From Mycoemilia scoparia (Eukaryota > Kickxellomycota > Kickxellomycetes > Kickxellales > Kickxellaceae), in assembly GCA_027575805.1 (NCBI GenBank), contig JANBPU010000012.1, positions 124,001 to 188,000 on the forward strand: DNA of 64,000 bases, read 5' to 3'. Both the position numbers and the translations under genes were made by a program. Position 1 is the stretch's first letter, and each line of letters opens with the position of its first letter. The notes beneath the pieces were generated by a model that was given only the letters and a program-made list of their open reading frames with translations, did not search any database and was not told where the DNA came from. This document shows, in pieces, positions 1-12,453 of the stretch.

Positions 1-893
1 ATCGGATAGCCCAGTAGTACTTTATGACTATTGAGCCAGGTAAATATTATATCAGAATGACTATTATAACAAACATACACACACAAGCATGAATATACTA
101 TATCTCCGGCTATTTCTTTATATTTTCACCAAGAGATTAAGGAAATAAAGTCTGGAAAAGGGGTAGATAGAGAAGATGTAATGAAATTTCATTTACGTTG
201 AAAGAGAGGTGTAGCTGCCTGCGCCACCTATAACTCCTCGTTATCGCGAGAGATGTTGGTGCAGATCCCAACATCAATAACAGGAGTCGCCAGGAAGAAT
301 CTCCCATTTGGTTGATTGGAACTCGAGGAAATGAACATCGGTCCAATAACATCTTGCGAATGTATTGAATGCCACGCCAATTTTTGCTGTTACTCGCGAT
401 AAAACTATCAAGAGACATGCCATGTTGTCAAGCCAGAAGGGCTAGCAACTCCTACTTGTAAATGAGCAAAAAACTTTTAATTGGTAGCGTCGATTCTAAT
501 ATATGGCAAGGACCACGAGGGTTGCTTAGCAATATGACATGTATAGCCGGTTCCTTTGGATACTGCTCGGTTTCCCATGTGTAGATATATTTCAGCATGA
601 AAAGAGCCATGCAGTCTCAGAATAACTCTATCACTCCCCCCCCCGATCTCCAGGCAATTCATATACCTAATGTGAAGCAAATCTTTGATAATCGTCGTTT
701 TGAAGCAATTGATTTACTCTAACAAGATAGATTATAAAAAATAAACTGTGCAAGGAATTTAAAAAAAAGGAACATGACATGGAGTGGGACAGGATTAAAG
801 GAAGAAGAAATAAATGCGCACAAATACAAGATTTTGGTATTTTTTTCTCAGCTCTATATCACACATACATATACAATATGCCCAGGAGTACAT
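1..893. other. Intergenic, no supported gene
   Basis: I see no convincing gene here. Short open frames on the minus strand near 137-418 and 477-680 have no recognisable domain and no splice logic. The stretch lies downstream of CAF40 (minus strand) and ends at a family B inverted-repeat element. Confidence 0.5.
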
Positions 894-1028
894 GGTCAAA
901 GTTCACAAAAGGCTTTGGGCAAAAAGGGTCCCCCAGGAGTAGTTGCATAGCAAATGGCTGGCGGTTGGGCCAAAATATGAGGACCCATTTCTGTCTACCA
1001 TAGATTCGACCACTAGTGAATTTTCACC
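894..1028 (+). mobile_element. Family B MITE-like element, copy B1
   Basis: This 135-bp element has imperfect terminal inverted repeats: the left end reads GGTCAAAGTTCAC and the reverse complement of the right end reads GGTGAAAATTCAC. Its interior is shared with copies at 15168-15305 (same orientation) and 22738-22873 (opposite orientation), including a block around TCTATGGTAGACAGAAAT when read on the minus strand. It has no coding capacity, so it would be non-autonomous. It lies about 120 bp downstream of the CAF40 stop codon. Confidence 0.6.
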
Positions 1029-1149
1029 ACGTGTGTAGAGGTGCATCAGAATGTGGGCTTGTATGTGTGTTATATGTAGGGATGTGTGGATGCGTGTATA
1101 TATTGGTATTAGAAGGGAATTTTCTTTTTTATTTTTGGAATCATGGTTC

Positions 1150-2612
1150 CTAATTTTCACCGTTATTGTCTGTGGTATTGCCAACAGAGAGCGAAGATTC
1201 ATTGGTACTGACAATGATGTTGTTTTGAAGGCTGCTGCTGGACCTGCCTGATGCCATGGTGTTATTGTTATTTGTTGAGTCTGGCGATTCACTCATGGTA
1301 GCAGCAGCACTAGCCGAGATATCGGTGTCAACGAATATCTTAAGATGGATCTGGTAAAGGAGCTTTCTGAATGTTGCGTCTTCTGATGCCACATGCTGAA
1401 ATGTGTTATCATCCTTAAAGTGAGGGCTGATATTTTCCTGAAGACATTTGCGGGCAGTTGGGTCGTCGGCAAGTCTGAGGAAACACTTGGAAACGCTCTT
1501 TAGAAGTCTAGATGATGGAGCTTTAACCATATCCTCAACAACAAAGTTGAGGATGGCAATGACAGTTCTTAGACGCTTCGGATGAGAGGTGATATAATTG
1601 AACCCACCGTCATCGCCAATGATCTTTTGGAATATAAATGTAGCCACAACTTTGCAGAGCTCACTGCCGATTTCCATGATCTTGAGACAAAGTGGCAAAA
1701 ACTCGGTTGTTACAAAAAAGTTAATCAGCTCGGGGTTATCGTACTTGACTAGTGCGCCGATGACACCAAGACTAGTGAGTCTTAAATTATCAAACTGTCT
1801 GGTCATTTCCGCCGTATTTAGTAAAGGATAAAGCAGCTGAGGAACATTGGCTCTTAAAAGATGCATCCTGGTTTGTTCATGAGTTGCAACCAATTGCAGC
1901 AAAGCTAAGGCATTGCAAACACGGTTAGACATATTAAGCGACAAAGTTTCTGGAGTCAATAAAGGATACACGCTAATGATTTCCTGGTAAAGAATGGACA
2001 TAACGCCAATAGAATTCCACAGAGCCACGGCCAAGTCGGGGATCTGATCTCTTCTCTTGCTAAGTTCTGAGAGTGCCTGTTCCCTTGTATTGTGGTTAAA
2101 TAGCTCAACCATCAAGCCGTATACGTACAGATTTTCGTTTGCAATTGACATTGCTGCTGCATCAGTCGTACCAATATTACCAGCAGCAGCAGCAGCAGCA
2201 GAAGCAGCAACAGCACCTGCCATGCTAACGCCAGGATTATTCGATGCCATAGCTGCCATGTTCGCATACGTTGCTGGACCATTTGCATGCCCTCCTTGCC
2301 CATCACCTGTTCTGTTGGCTCCTATAAAACCAAGTATTTCGTAATAACGTTTTAGTATATAAATTCATTGCCTCATGTTTGCAAAATATGCTTGTTCAAG
2401 TGTTGTTTGAATGCATTAAATAATCTAGAAGATTTCTAGGTACCTAAATGAGCTCCGAGTGTTTGTTGCTGCTGCTGCTGCTGCTGTTGTTGTTGTTGTT
2501 GAAGCAAATACTGTTGAAGCGAAGTGGTCGACCCGTTTAGCGAAATACCAGAATTCCCTGTAGCTGTTGGGCCACCACCGCCACTATTAGCCATGGTTGG
2601 CGCTTGCATCAT
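1150..2612 (-). CDS. CAF40: CCR4-NOT complex subunit CAF40 (CNOT9/Rcd1 family)
   Basis: Two exons, 2612-2444 and 2321-1150, encode 446 aa. The donor GTACCT lies at 2443 and the acceptor TTTTATAG ends at 2322; the 122-nt intron contains a TACTAA-like branch site and the frame is kept. Residues 1-56 carry a Gln run and residues 78-118 are Ala-rich. An Rcd1 domain (armadillo-type helices) spans about residues 118-385. Family hallmarks are visible: TREQALSELSKRRD, DLAVALWNSIGVMSILYQEI, SNRVCNALALLQLVATH and LRLTSLGVIGALVKYDNPE. In the family this subunit docks partners of the deadenylase complex in mRNA decay and translational repression. The last third of the domain (around NYITSHPKRLRTVI) departs from the usual consensus, so a divergent paralogue is possible. 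The tail after about residue 390 is Ser/Asn-rich. Confidence 0.93.
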
Positions 2613-3015
2613 TTAACAGATGTTTCAAATTGATCGTCGTCTTTGTAGTAGTGGTAGTAGTCGTAACACTAATATTAATTAACACACAAAGGAATGTTTT
2701 TGGAATGTCTTTAATTTAAATGAAGGGAGAGTAAACGTATGCGCGTGTGTGTGTGTAATAATAGATTTAGGAATAAAGTCTAGGAGATGTGTAAAAAAGT
2801 AAATTAAAATAAATAAGTTAAATAAGTGAGAAGCGGAAACACGAAAACTAAAGTAGGGTAAGGGAGAATGAAAGTGTGAAGTTATTGGGAGCCAACCACT
2901 AATCAGTCTTTGTCAAATAGCAGGACCCACTCTTCTCTGTCCTCCTTTCTCGTCTCTCACAACCTTTAAAAAGACCATTTTAAAACTATCGTCATGCTAA
3001 TAGGCACACCCACAC

Positions 3016-3137
3016 ATATGGGTCATAATTTTTGAAGTGTGACTTTTGGTGGCCAACGATTAAAGGGGAAACTACAGCCAAATGGATGATCACCATCTGT
3101 TAGTAAATGGTCACCCTTCAAAAATAATAACTCATAT
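3016..3137 (+). mobile_element. Family A MITE-like element, copy A1
   Basis: This 122-bp element has long terminal inverted repeats. The left end begins ATATGGGTCATAATTTTTGA and the reverse complement of the right end begins ATATGAGTTATTATTTTTGA, continuing through GAAGGGTGA. The interior contains TGGTGGCCAACGATTAAAGG and ACAGCCAAATGG, both found in other copies. There is no ORF. Termini that read as TA suggest a TA target duplication, as in Tc1/mariner-derived MITEs. Confidence 0.8.
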
Positions 3138-4322
3138 ACATGTGGTGTATAGCTTTGTATTGACTGGCCTGAAATGATTGTTAACTACTTAAATCAATTG
3201 ATTTGATCATTGCCACATCATTGAAAACGCTAAATTGACAAAACTATAAAAGAATCGTTTAAAATGTATTCACATTTTCTTTCTAAACGTTGCTTTATAT
3301 TAAAGCAAGTTTTGGTATGTCCAAAGTCCCTTCCAGTATTACAGGGTGATCTTAGGCATAGTGTGCAAACTAAGCTTTAAATTGGGTTACTATTCTAGGT
3401 TTTGGGAAATGTATCATCATCAAACAAAAACAGGAGTTTCTGCTCCTATAGTTCAAACTTGACAAATGATTATTTCAATTTGCTATCTTGACATTGTATA
3501 TACTAAACAAGACACGAGCATATGATCTAAAAATAGAATTTAGCATTTCAGTTTTTGAGTATCTAATAATAATAATAATAATAATCAAGTTCCACAATGT
3601 ATGTTTATCAAAATTGGGTTTTGTGAAATGCTATATTTGACCACACAAAGCTAGCATTTTTAAACATAAAAATATTGCTGTCTAGTTACAAGCAGTGTCT
3701 TGCTATATTTATCTACACTACAATTAAACACAATGGCGTCGATACTGATATCAGAACGACCTTCATATTTATTGTTCAGCACAATATATTTAACACGTCT
3801 TTCCTAGATTAATCCAATCGAGGCATATAATGTGTGGATGTATGAATATCATTGCTGGAGTTGTGTAGCTCCGATTTGGGATCAAATCTAAAATGCGTTA
3901 TTAACTATAGTATATATATATATATATAATATTATTTGTAATCGATTTATATACATTATTGGGAACTGAGCAATGGAATATCTTTGACACAATGTTTGCA
4001 ATCCCTATACAGGAGACTATTGATGGCCCAGGTGTGTTAGCATACTTTTATAGAGTCCTCCTCCACTTTATAAATTATATTTCGATCTCGTACATTGTAT
4101 TCAATTATACTTTTACGGGCTTTTTGTGATAAATAAAAGATTATGATGATGATGATGATGATGCTCTATTATATATCGGCTATATTGTAGTTAGTGCCTA
4201 TAATTATATTGGAATTTCAAAACAACACGCTTACATACTATGTAGCTCGATTGATATTATACCAAGATTGTATGTAAAATTGGTACTGTATATAAAAAGT
4301 ATATATTTCATATGGCTGCTTC

Positions 4323-4432
4323 TATTTTGGAGATTATTCTTGAAGGGCAAATGTTTGATAGTAAAGCTGGACATTCATTTGGATGTGGTTGGCCTTAATA
4401 GTCATTAACCCTTCAAAAACCATTACTCATAT
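4323..4432 (-). mobile_element. Family A MITE-like element, copy A2 (diverged)
   Basis: The left end contains GGAGATTATTCTTGAAGGG and the right end contains CCCTTCAAAAACCATTACTC, giving matching inverted repeats. The interior block AAAGCTGGACATTCATTT is shared with copy A8 at 49865. The boundaries are approximate because the left terminus has drifted. Confidence 0.6.
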
Positions 4433-5284
4433 TTTGTAATAACCAACATACAAAGGGCTTAAAGTCATATCTTTACAGATACTCGGAAGAGTGCTATAAG
4501 CATATTATAGGAATGGAAAATCTAGTTGCACAACCAACTAACAAGCCAGCCAACCAACCAACCAACCAACCAATTAACCAAAAATAAGCAAATGGATGCA
4601 AGGATCTATATATGTAAATGTAAGGGAAAGGGCATAGATTGTAGTATTTCTAAAGCCAAGGCATTTCCAATTAAACCTTTTTACAAAAAAAGAAATGGTT
4701 TAGAAATCAACTTTTCTAAAAAGTGATTGAATAAACCCTACATTTTCTGGTTTGCAATTGTGTTATTGATATAGGGACAAAGAAGGCATGTACGTTGTAT
4801 GTATGCAGACAAAAAGTGTTAGGTCAAGCAACAAAAATAGAAAATGAGAGACAATAGGATACATGGATGGATGGTTTAAAATAAACAATGGCTTTGAATA
4901 TGTATGGCAAAAAAGCCAAACAGCTTGATTGTCTTGGTTTGAAAATAAATGTTACAAAAAAACGTACAGTTCCAAAGGGGGGTCTTTTAGAATAGAAACC
5001 ACAAATAGTTATTGACATTAGATATTTTTTTGCAATAATGTGTGGTTTAGGATTTATTTGAAATAATATCTATTCTAAATGAGAGAGGGAAAGAGAGAGA
5101 GAGAGAGTGTGTGTGTGTGTGTGTAAGTACGTCCTGTTGGGGTAATCCATTTGCACGGCGACTTTTGGTGGCGGCTCATAAACTCCCATACCAACACACA
5201 AACTCACACAGCCATGGCAACGACAAAAGTAGTAACCAGCTTGGTATGAAATCTCGAAGCAACAATATAATTGACAGCTCAGTC

Positions 5285-5390
5285 ATATGGGTAGTTATTT
5301 TTGAAGGGCTATAGAGTCACCCATTTGGCTGTAGTATCCCCTTTAATCGTTGGCCACCAAAAGTCACCCTTCAAAAATTATGATCCATAT
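5285..5390 (-). mobile_element. Family A MITE-like element, copy A3
   Basis: The element begins ATATGGGTAGTTATTTTTGA and ends in AATTATGATCCATAT, with CACCCTTCAAAAA just inside the right end. A roughly 30-nt block including CGTTGGCCACCAAAAG is identical to copy A5 at 28388 and is the reverse complement of the matching part of A1. It lacks coding potential. Confidence 0.8.
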
Positions 5391-6189
5391 CAGCATCAGC
5401 ACCAGTATACAAACATACATACAAGCACTTACACAACATTAACCAAGAATTGTTAATGTGTATGTATTGTATTTTGTGGATATTACATGGTGCCTAATTT
5501 TTAGAGAAAATGCGACTATATTGATATACGTTTTATTTATCAATGTAAGTGTGATACTTAAGAAAGTAATATAATAATGCTATGAAGGGCTTGATAGGCA
5601 ATAATGTCTGAAAAAGTAGGAATACTGAATAGTAATCGACCATGTATTGTGTTTCAGAGGGATGGATGGGCTAGTCCCACAAACGAACGCACAAAAGTAG
5701 TGAGGGAGACAAATGTAGAATATTGAGAATGGAATTGTTCCGTTTACCCGATCGGTCAAACACACACAGCCTCGTGAGTTTCAGCCATACTTGATCATCA
5801 CTATTATTTCTGTTTGAATAGGAAAATTGCCTGTTCTTGGCTTTGGATTATTAGGGCGTTTAGCCCATTTATAATAACAACAGCGTTAGCAGTAGCGACA
5901 CAAAGATGATAGAAATGAAAACAAAAGTAGCAGTGCTAGTTCAAGGGACATGCCAGAGAGATGTCATATAGAAAACTAAAGGCTAGGAGGTGCAGCTGAA
6001 ATTCTGACTCTCTGATACCCATCATGATATATACTTAAACTAGATATAGTATAAAATAATTAGTCTTATCACTGGCTCTCCCACACATACATATACATAT
6101 ATTATCTCTGTATGTGTTTCAAGCTATGCAAACCTTACACATCTTTGCATAAATAAACATTGGCTGTATTTAGATTTTTTGTTGTTTAA

Positions 6190-8900
6190 AATGGAATCCA
6201 GTCAGTGAGATTGCATGGATGTGTAAGGTTATTGGTGATGATAACTTTGTCTTCTTCTTCTTCTACTGCTGCTTCATCTAAATTTTCGATACCACAATTG
6301 GGTTTACGTATGCAAGGATAGAAGGTTGGTAGTGTGATGACTGAACGCGTTATCAATGTGTTGGCATAATGGAGCTTGGTGGTCGCGTAATAAACAGAAA
6401 GAGATAGCCAAGAATGGAGATGATGTGGTGTAGTTAAATATTATTGTTTAAAAATACCTATACAATAGATATACATGATCTATATTGAATAAAAGCCAAG
6501 AAACATCATACGCTTGTTATCACCTGAAAAGCTGAGCGTGATGTCAGCGATGGATGGCGAGACTGACAGCTTGGCGATGCCACATTGTGTGATTCCAACG
6601 ACGATTTGGTTCACATTGGACTTGATTTCTTGGGAGATTGTTCTTGAAAGGTTATTTTAGTTGATATTTCTGTTGGTAACGGTCGAAAACTTTCAGCATA
6701 CAAGCCCTTTATTTTTCTTTTTTTTGAATAAAATCAGGATTGGTTTTATAAAACCATAAACTATTGATTTATTGCAGCACTTGGGCTCAGTGGCGGCCAA
6801 AAGCTACTGGAAAAAAGCTAAAACATAGGAAAAGGCTTGGGTGGTGAGTGTGTGGGAAAAAGAAGTTCAGGTTCAAGTTCAAGTATAGCCTCTATTCCTA
6901 TGTCTATGACTATGCTCATGTACATCTTGAAGAGGTTTAGCCATATAATAGAGAGAGTTAAATGGCTAGATATTAGGCTTGGAATCATGAGTATATAGAC
7001 ACATACACACGCAGGCACAGGCATGTAGGTGCAAGGATTCTTTTTACCTTTTTGGGCAGACTGGGAATGTGAGAATTTAGACACACAGACAAATACACGC
7101 ATTATGTGCCACATCCATAGTGCTTTCTTTTTATTTCTCTCTAATAAAATAGTCTGTACTGATATTTGTGCGTATAGGCCTAAATGCCAGTCTTGCGAAA
7201 CTTGATAATTACCTGCTATTATAGTATTTATTTTATTGCAAATAATCCAACGCGTATATGCCATCATAAACTTGGGCAGATTGGCCAAGATGTTGGGGAG
7301 TTACTATTACTACTTCTGTCACCATGAGAATCTGAGAGTCAAATGAACTATTATCAGCTGGTAACAGCAACCAACTTGGACTTCACAATGGCTCCCAACC
7401 ATACATCAGGTATTGTCTACGAACCATTTTGGTTGACATCTGGGTATTATATATGTATAGAGAGAGAGTGCCCTCTCATATCTCGATTGGTAGAATGTGC
7501 TTTGTCCTGACATTGTGTGGTTTTTGTTAACCACCACCACCACCAAAGGCACCATTCAGCCACAGCCATCTTTGCTGCTACCACAACTAGCAGCACTTCC
7601 ATAGCTATTGTTGCAACACTATTGTCTGATCCCTCGAACAATTTTTGTATCACGAGCTTGAAAGTATTATTGATATTGTGGATAAATATGCCAATAGTTT
7701 GGTCATGACATTAACCTTGTTATTTATGACAATGGTGATATAACAATAGCTGTACAGGATAGAAATAAATTTCGCTTGCAAATCTTTATATTTGTGTATA
7801 TCAAATGACTGGTAGGCTCGGTTATGATTTAAAGCCTTTGTTTGAGTCCACATACACGTTCAGAGGAGGAGTCAGTCAATTGTCCATGTGATTTGGGAGT
7901 CTGAGATGATCAAGCCCTGCTTTTAAATTTTCTGATTCGTGGATAATTTATCTCTGTGTAGACTGAAAATTCGTTTAGAAACAACAGTAGTATTGGTAGT
8001 ATGAAATATTGGTGCGGAAGAGAATTGGTACTTTTCTTTAGGTCCGTTCACGTGAATGCATTGGCCCTGAAACACACACGCGCGCGCGTACACAGGCATT
8101 ATAGCACAGCCATATATTCTTAATAGCGCGTAGTCAGTGCCGTCATGGCGAGGGCGGTGTTAGTATTGAGATGCACATACACATACATACAATCGTGATT
8201 GTAACCATCGATTTATGAAATAGCAGTTGAGCACAGGTGTATGTGAGATGTGCTTGTGCCAGGCGTGCGATCCAGGGCGGTGTATGAGAAAGGCATGCGG
8301 ATATTTATGCGAAACTGGTTTTCTATCTGTGTGGACGCAAAAGTTGTACTCAGATACATCATACATTGGCAGTAGAGAGGATCGTTGCAGATACTTTTTC
8401 GTGTTATTGAATTTGATCCAAATGTTGGGTACAAAGGAGTCCTGAGAAGAAATGCTGGCCTGTGGAATCAATATGCCATCAATGGCCTTCTTGATACAGC
8501 ACCAATGCTGTTTTGATTCCAAGTCAGATTCCACTACATGTACGTATAGAGTCATAGTCTACCCTAGAAAGTAGACAGTGGGGGAGCACATACATGTTCA
8601 TCTTTACCACTCAACTACAAACAATGAATTCACCAAGTACGAAAAACCAAAGGCTCAAGCGAGAGAAAGTAACCACAAAAGTAAAGTCTGAATACATGCG
8701 GGTGGACACATACGTACATACATCGTGCTGACTATTGAGACGCGACGAAGTTTCCCTTTGGTTCACCCCACAGTTTAAGTTTCGAATTAGAAAGTACGAG
8801 AGGGAGAAACATGCAGGTGGTGTATGTAAAGCTGCAAACAGCTTTGGTGGGGTGAGAAAGAAGGATCGAGTAAAAGTATAGACGTAAACGCGAATATATC
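6190..8900. other. Intergenic region with exon-like segments on the minus strand
   Basis: I see no gene I can name. Minus-strand segments at about 6640-6523 and 6332-6187 read as joined exons with plausible splice sites and are discussed as a finding. A 131-codon ATG-initiated minus-strand frame at 8555-8160 has no recognisable domain; it is rich in His, Cys and Ser and looks like chance. The rest is AT-rich with short CA/TG runs. Confidence 0.35.
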
Positions 8901-9677
8901 AAAGTCAGCGATCTCTGGTTAAACTGTTAACCACCACCAACATTGTGGGCTCTCCCACACAAACCAACTTTCTCACTTTTCTTTGCTTTTCAACAATCCC
9001 TTCTTTTTCATACTGCACATGTGCATGTTTGCAAGTGTAAGCATGTATGTACTGATGTGTGGGCTATTTAGAAACCCCGATTATTACTACGTTGCAAATA
9101 ATCTAATTGTTTAGCTATTTATTTATAATCCCTCTCCTTTTTAAAAAATAAAATAATCATTCAAATACGCATTGTCGTGTAGATATGTGCGTATACTCTG
9201 GTGACCCTTATTCAGATTTTCTTTTTCTGGCTGAGTTTCACAAACAAACCTCCTTTATTGTTATCGCTTTTTTACTTCTTCATCTTCTCTTTCAAATTCC
9301 ATATCGGGAAAACCTTAAATTTTTCATGCATGTCTGTGTCTGTGAGTGTATCGCTTCTATTTTGGCCTTACATGGGTTTGTGATCAAAGGCGTGTGTTTG
9401 TGCTTGTATATTTCAATTGCATATGCTTTACCACCACTCCTTTGACACCTGGTGCCATGTCTCCGCTACCGTGCGTGTATGTACTCTCTTGTTCGCCAAG
9501 AGGTGCGCTACTGACCACCAATCACGCCGTCTCTGAAAGACACGAATTCTTTGGATGTCGTGGTGGGGGAAATTTGATGTGCAGGGATACACTTTATTCT
9601 GCTACTGCTGACGCTGTTTCTACCTATCAAACCCCTGAGCCGTGTTTCTGGATACATTGCCAGGTCTTTTTTGGCAG

Positions 9678-9711
9678 ATCACATCACATCACATCACATC
9701 ACATCACATCA
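9678..9711. repeat. ATCAC pentanucleotide microsatellite
   Basis: About seven perfect tandem copies of the five-base unit ATCAC. It lies in intergenic DNA with no convincing gene on either side. Confidence 0.9.
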
Positions 9712-12288
9712 GTAAACCTGCAATAATTTAATCGTGAATTCAGTGTTTAAATCACGATGTCAGGTTAGGGACAGCAGCCACGATGATGAGGATATTGGCG
9801 ATAGGCTTTGCGTGCAAAATTATATACCATTGATGGCAAATGCTAATTCCAATGTTGCCTAGTAAGTAACCATTTCGTTCCTGTCTTTCTGAATTTTCTT
9901 CATTAGATTCGGTGAAGCCTCTGATCTATCCAATGAATGAATATCATTGTATGCACATGTAAAGAATTTTCTTGAATTAAATGCTTAGGTACAGTAAAAT
10001 TGATCTATCCACTGGCCTTGGAAGTGGAATGGTATTCTAATGAATCGCATCTGCAAAACTCAGCTACTATAATAAAGGATAATTGGCTTTTGTTTGTGAA
10101 AAAGAAGAAGAAGAAGAAGGAGCCATTTATGGTTTCCTTATAAGCATAAATTCGATATAATCAATTGTGGGGGATGATGGCATTGGGGTTGGAATTGGTA
10201 TTGGCATTATACTAGCGACATTCATAGTCTGTAGTGATATCCAATTCCTGCTTTTGGACAATATCTTTGTCAAAAGATGTGCTTCTAATGACAAAAATAT
10301 CAGTATCACTTTGAGCAAACTCTACCACATACGGTTTGTATATCGATCAATTGACTTTCGTTATATATATCCATGTGGAAAGGAGCTACTACAGATCTTT
10401 TGGGTATATCCCAACGGTCGACAGGTTGATAACTATCATTGTTTGCCTTTACTATATAATCCACAAGGATCAAGCAAGTGATATGCTTGTCTACTATTTA
10501 GAAGATGTCGTTATGCCAAGTAGGAATCTTTTGCCACTACCATTACTGCTACCTTTTGCCAAAAGCACATTTCTATGAAATATACAAACCCATTCGAGAA
10601 TTTAAAGCCATTGACCCGTTTTAGTAAATAACTGGTTATGAATAATACCCACACAAGGCTATGTGCCAGAAGTTTGTAGAGGCGACATTAGGCTGGCTTT
10701 GTATTGATTATACAGAATAAAAAGTAAAATGGCCATTACTGAATCCTTTGATCTTATGAATGGCCAGATAGACTCAGTGGCATATATTTGAATAACCATC
10801 CATTTGAAAAAAGCCACCATATCCTTTGTGTGTGTGTGTGTGTGCGTATGCCACATATACTATCAATATAGTTGTTCGTGGGCCATGGTTTGCAGTAAGT
10901 ATTATTTTAGCCACTTCGGTTTACTTGTTGTTTGTTAAATTTCTCATCCACTATATGAATACATCCATGCGATTTAGCCACCACTATTTGTTTCAGAACC
11001 AGACCAAGAACAGCAACATTCACGCACAGACAATATTGGGTGGCAATATATTTATCCCAAATCATTTCCTAGTTTGACATGAGAATTGGTGGACAATTCG
11101 AAGGGGAAAAAGAAGCTGTGTGGTTGTAGATGGACCACTTGGTTTGTTATTTGTCTAATGAGTAGATGTGAACAATACCCAGTATTTGAGAGTTGGAGTC
11201 GGAGAGTGAGTGAGAGTAAGTGCGAGTGTGTGAAACTCAGGATCTTTGGCAGATTTTACTTTTGGGAAACGGCACATCGTCCACAAACTGTCACCGGTCC
11301 CAAGTCCATCGTGGCAGATCAGAAGTAGTGAACATACACAATGTAAACAATGCCATCACATATCTCTTCACATGAATTAATCTGGGTTGAATGGGCGGGG
11401 GGATTTGTCCAAAAGGAGAATAATAAACTGTAAAGACTATATCCAACTATTTTACTGCTCATGGTTTATTATTTTAACTAAAATAGTCCATTGTGACGGA
11501 CTAATTTTCCCTTGATCTCGAAGGACATTTTGCTCACTCTCACAGAGACCAGGTAAAAATGTTGACAGTAAACCTGGACTCCACAAATTCCCTGGTCTAC
11601 TCAGCATCTTTGGAAGATGAGTGATCTTTGGACATGGGGGTAAAACAGTAAATACACACAGCGACGGCTATCACAATAACCATTAAGCCCAGTCTGTAGG
11701 AAGAATGTAATGGCAATAGTGTGAATAACAGCGCACCACTGATTCTAAATAACATGGAAAAAAAGAGAGGTGGGGTTGAAAACGAAATGTCTGGTTCTCC
11801 AAAAGGTTGATGAATACAGTAAAAATAATATTGCACCAATCATAATAATTAAAAAGCTTTTTTCACTATTTTTAATATTTTTAGAAAGCGTCCTTTTGTG
11901 TGTCTTTTCAGAAGACATAAAAAGTTCAAACTTTATAAAAATGATTGTGAGAATATGAAATTTTCTGTTTTTTTCCATGTATGATCTCTTCTTCGCTCTT
12001 GTGATGTTCCGTTTCACTCTGGGCATTTCCCACGTATGTGGCCACTTCTTGCGGTGATTCTATCTATAAAGGAAGATGGACCATTGTTGTTTCTCTTAAT
12101 GCGAATTTCCGATGGTAAGACCGAACAGCAGATCCTGGTGGCCGTGGCCATGATGATGTTGTTGCAGTAGTTGTATGTATGTATGTTTAGGCTAATCTCT
12201 ATCGAAACCAAAAAGCCCTGATTTGGTGATCAGCTTTGTAATTGTTTATTGATTAACCTTGTTTCCAAGAGTCTATAGTGATCAGGAT

Positions 12289-12453
12289 TCCAAAGATCTA
12301 AATATCACAACTCTAACCATTCTTTTAGCTATTGTTGTTGGAATTACACATGCCCGTCAAAACCAAGATCAATTACTCCGAAGGCACTGGTCCGTAAAAA
12401 AAGCTATACCTGCACTGAACCAAGAGAGATCTTTAGCTTCAAAATATCCTTGA
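12289..12453 (+). pseudogene. Decayed fragment resembling the 325-aa secreted protein
   Basis: A plus-strand frame without an ATG reads TTLTILLAIVVGITHARQNQ then DQLL. This resembles the signal peptide and start of the mature protein encoded at 37759 on the minus strand (LATAVVAITTQAR then QNQDQ). The DNA shares the exact string CAAAACCAAGATCA. The frame hits a stop at 12451-12453, and I can follow no further similarity. The reading is therefore a relic of a duplicated gene; the short aligned length makes it tentative. Confidence 0.3.

Larger units (their letters stand above)
2613..6180. other. Intergenic region with two simple repeats and three family A elements
   Basis: I find no supported gene. 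It holds the upstream region of CAF40, an AAT microsatellite near 3563-3586, a GAT microsatellite near 4142-4163, and three family A inverted-repeat elements listed separately. The ORFs here are short and lack family resemblance. Confidence 0.5.

Noticed and set aside
6818..7288. A 156-codon minus-strand open frame
   Set aside because: It begins at TTG, has Cys/His/Trp-rich low-probability composition, and shows no domain or consistent splice extension.
8160..8555. A 131-codon ATG-initiated minus-strand frame
   Set aside because: It is overlapped by open frames on both strands, its C-terminal half is translation of CA-repeat-like DNA, and no family is recognisable.
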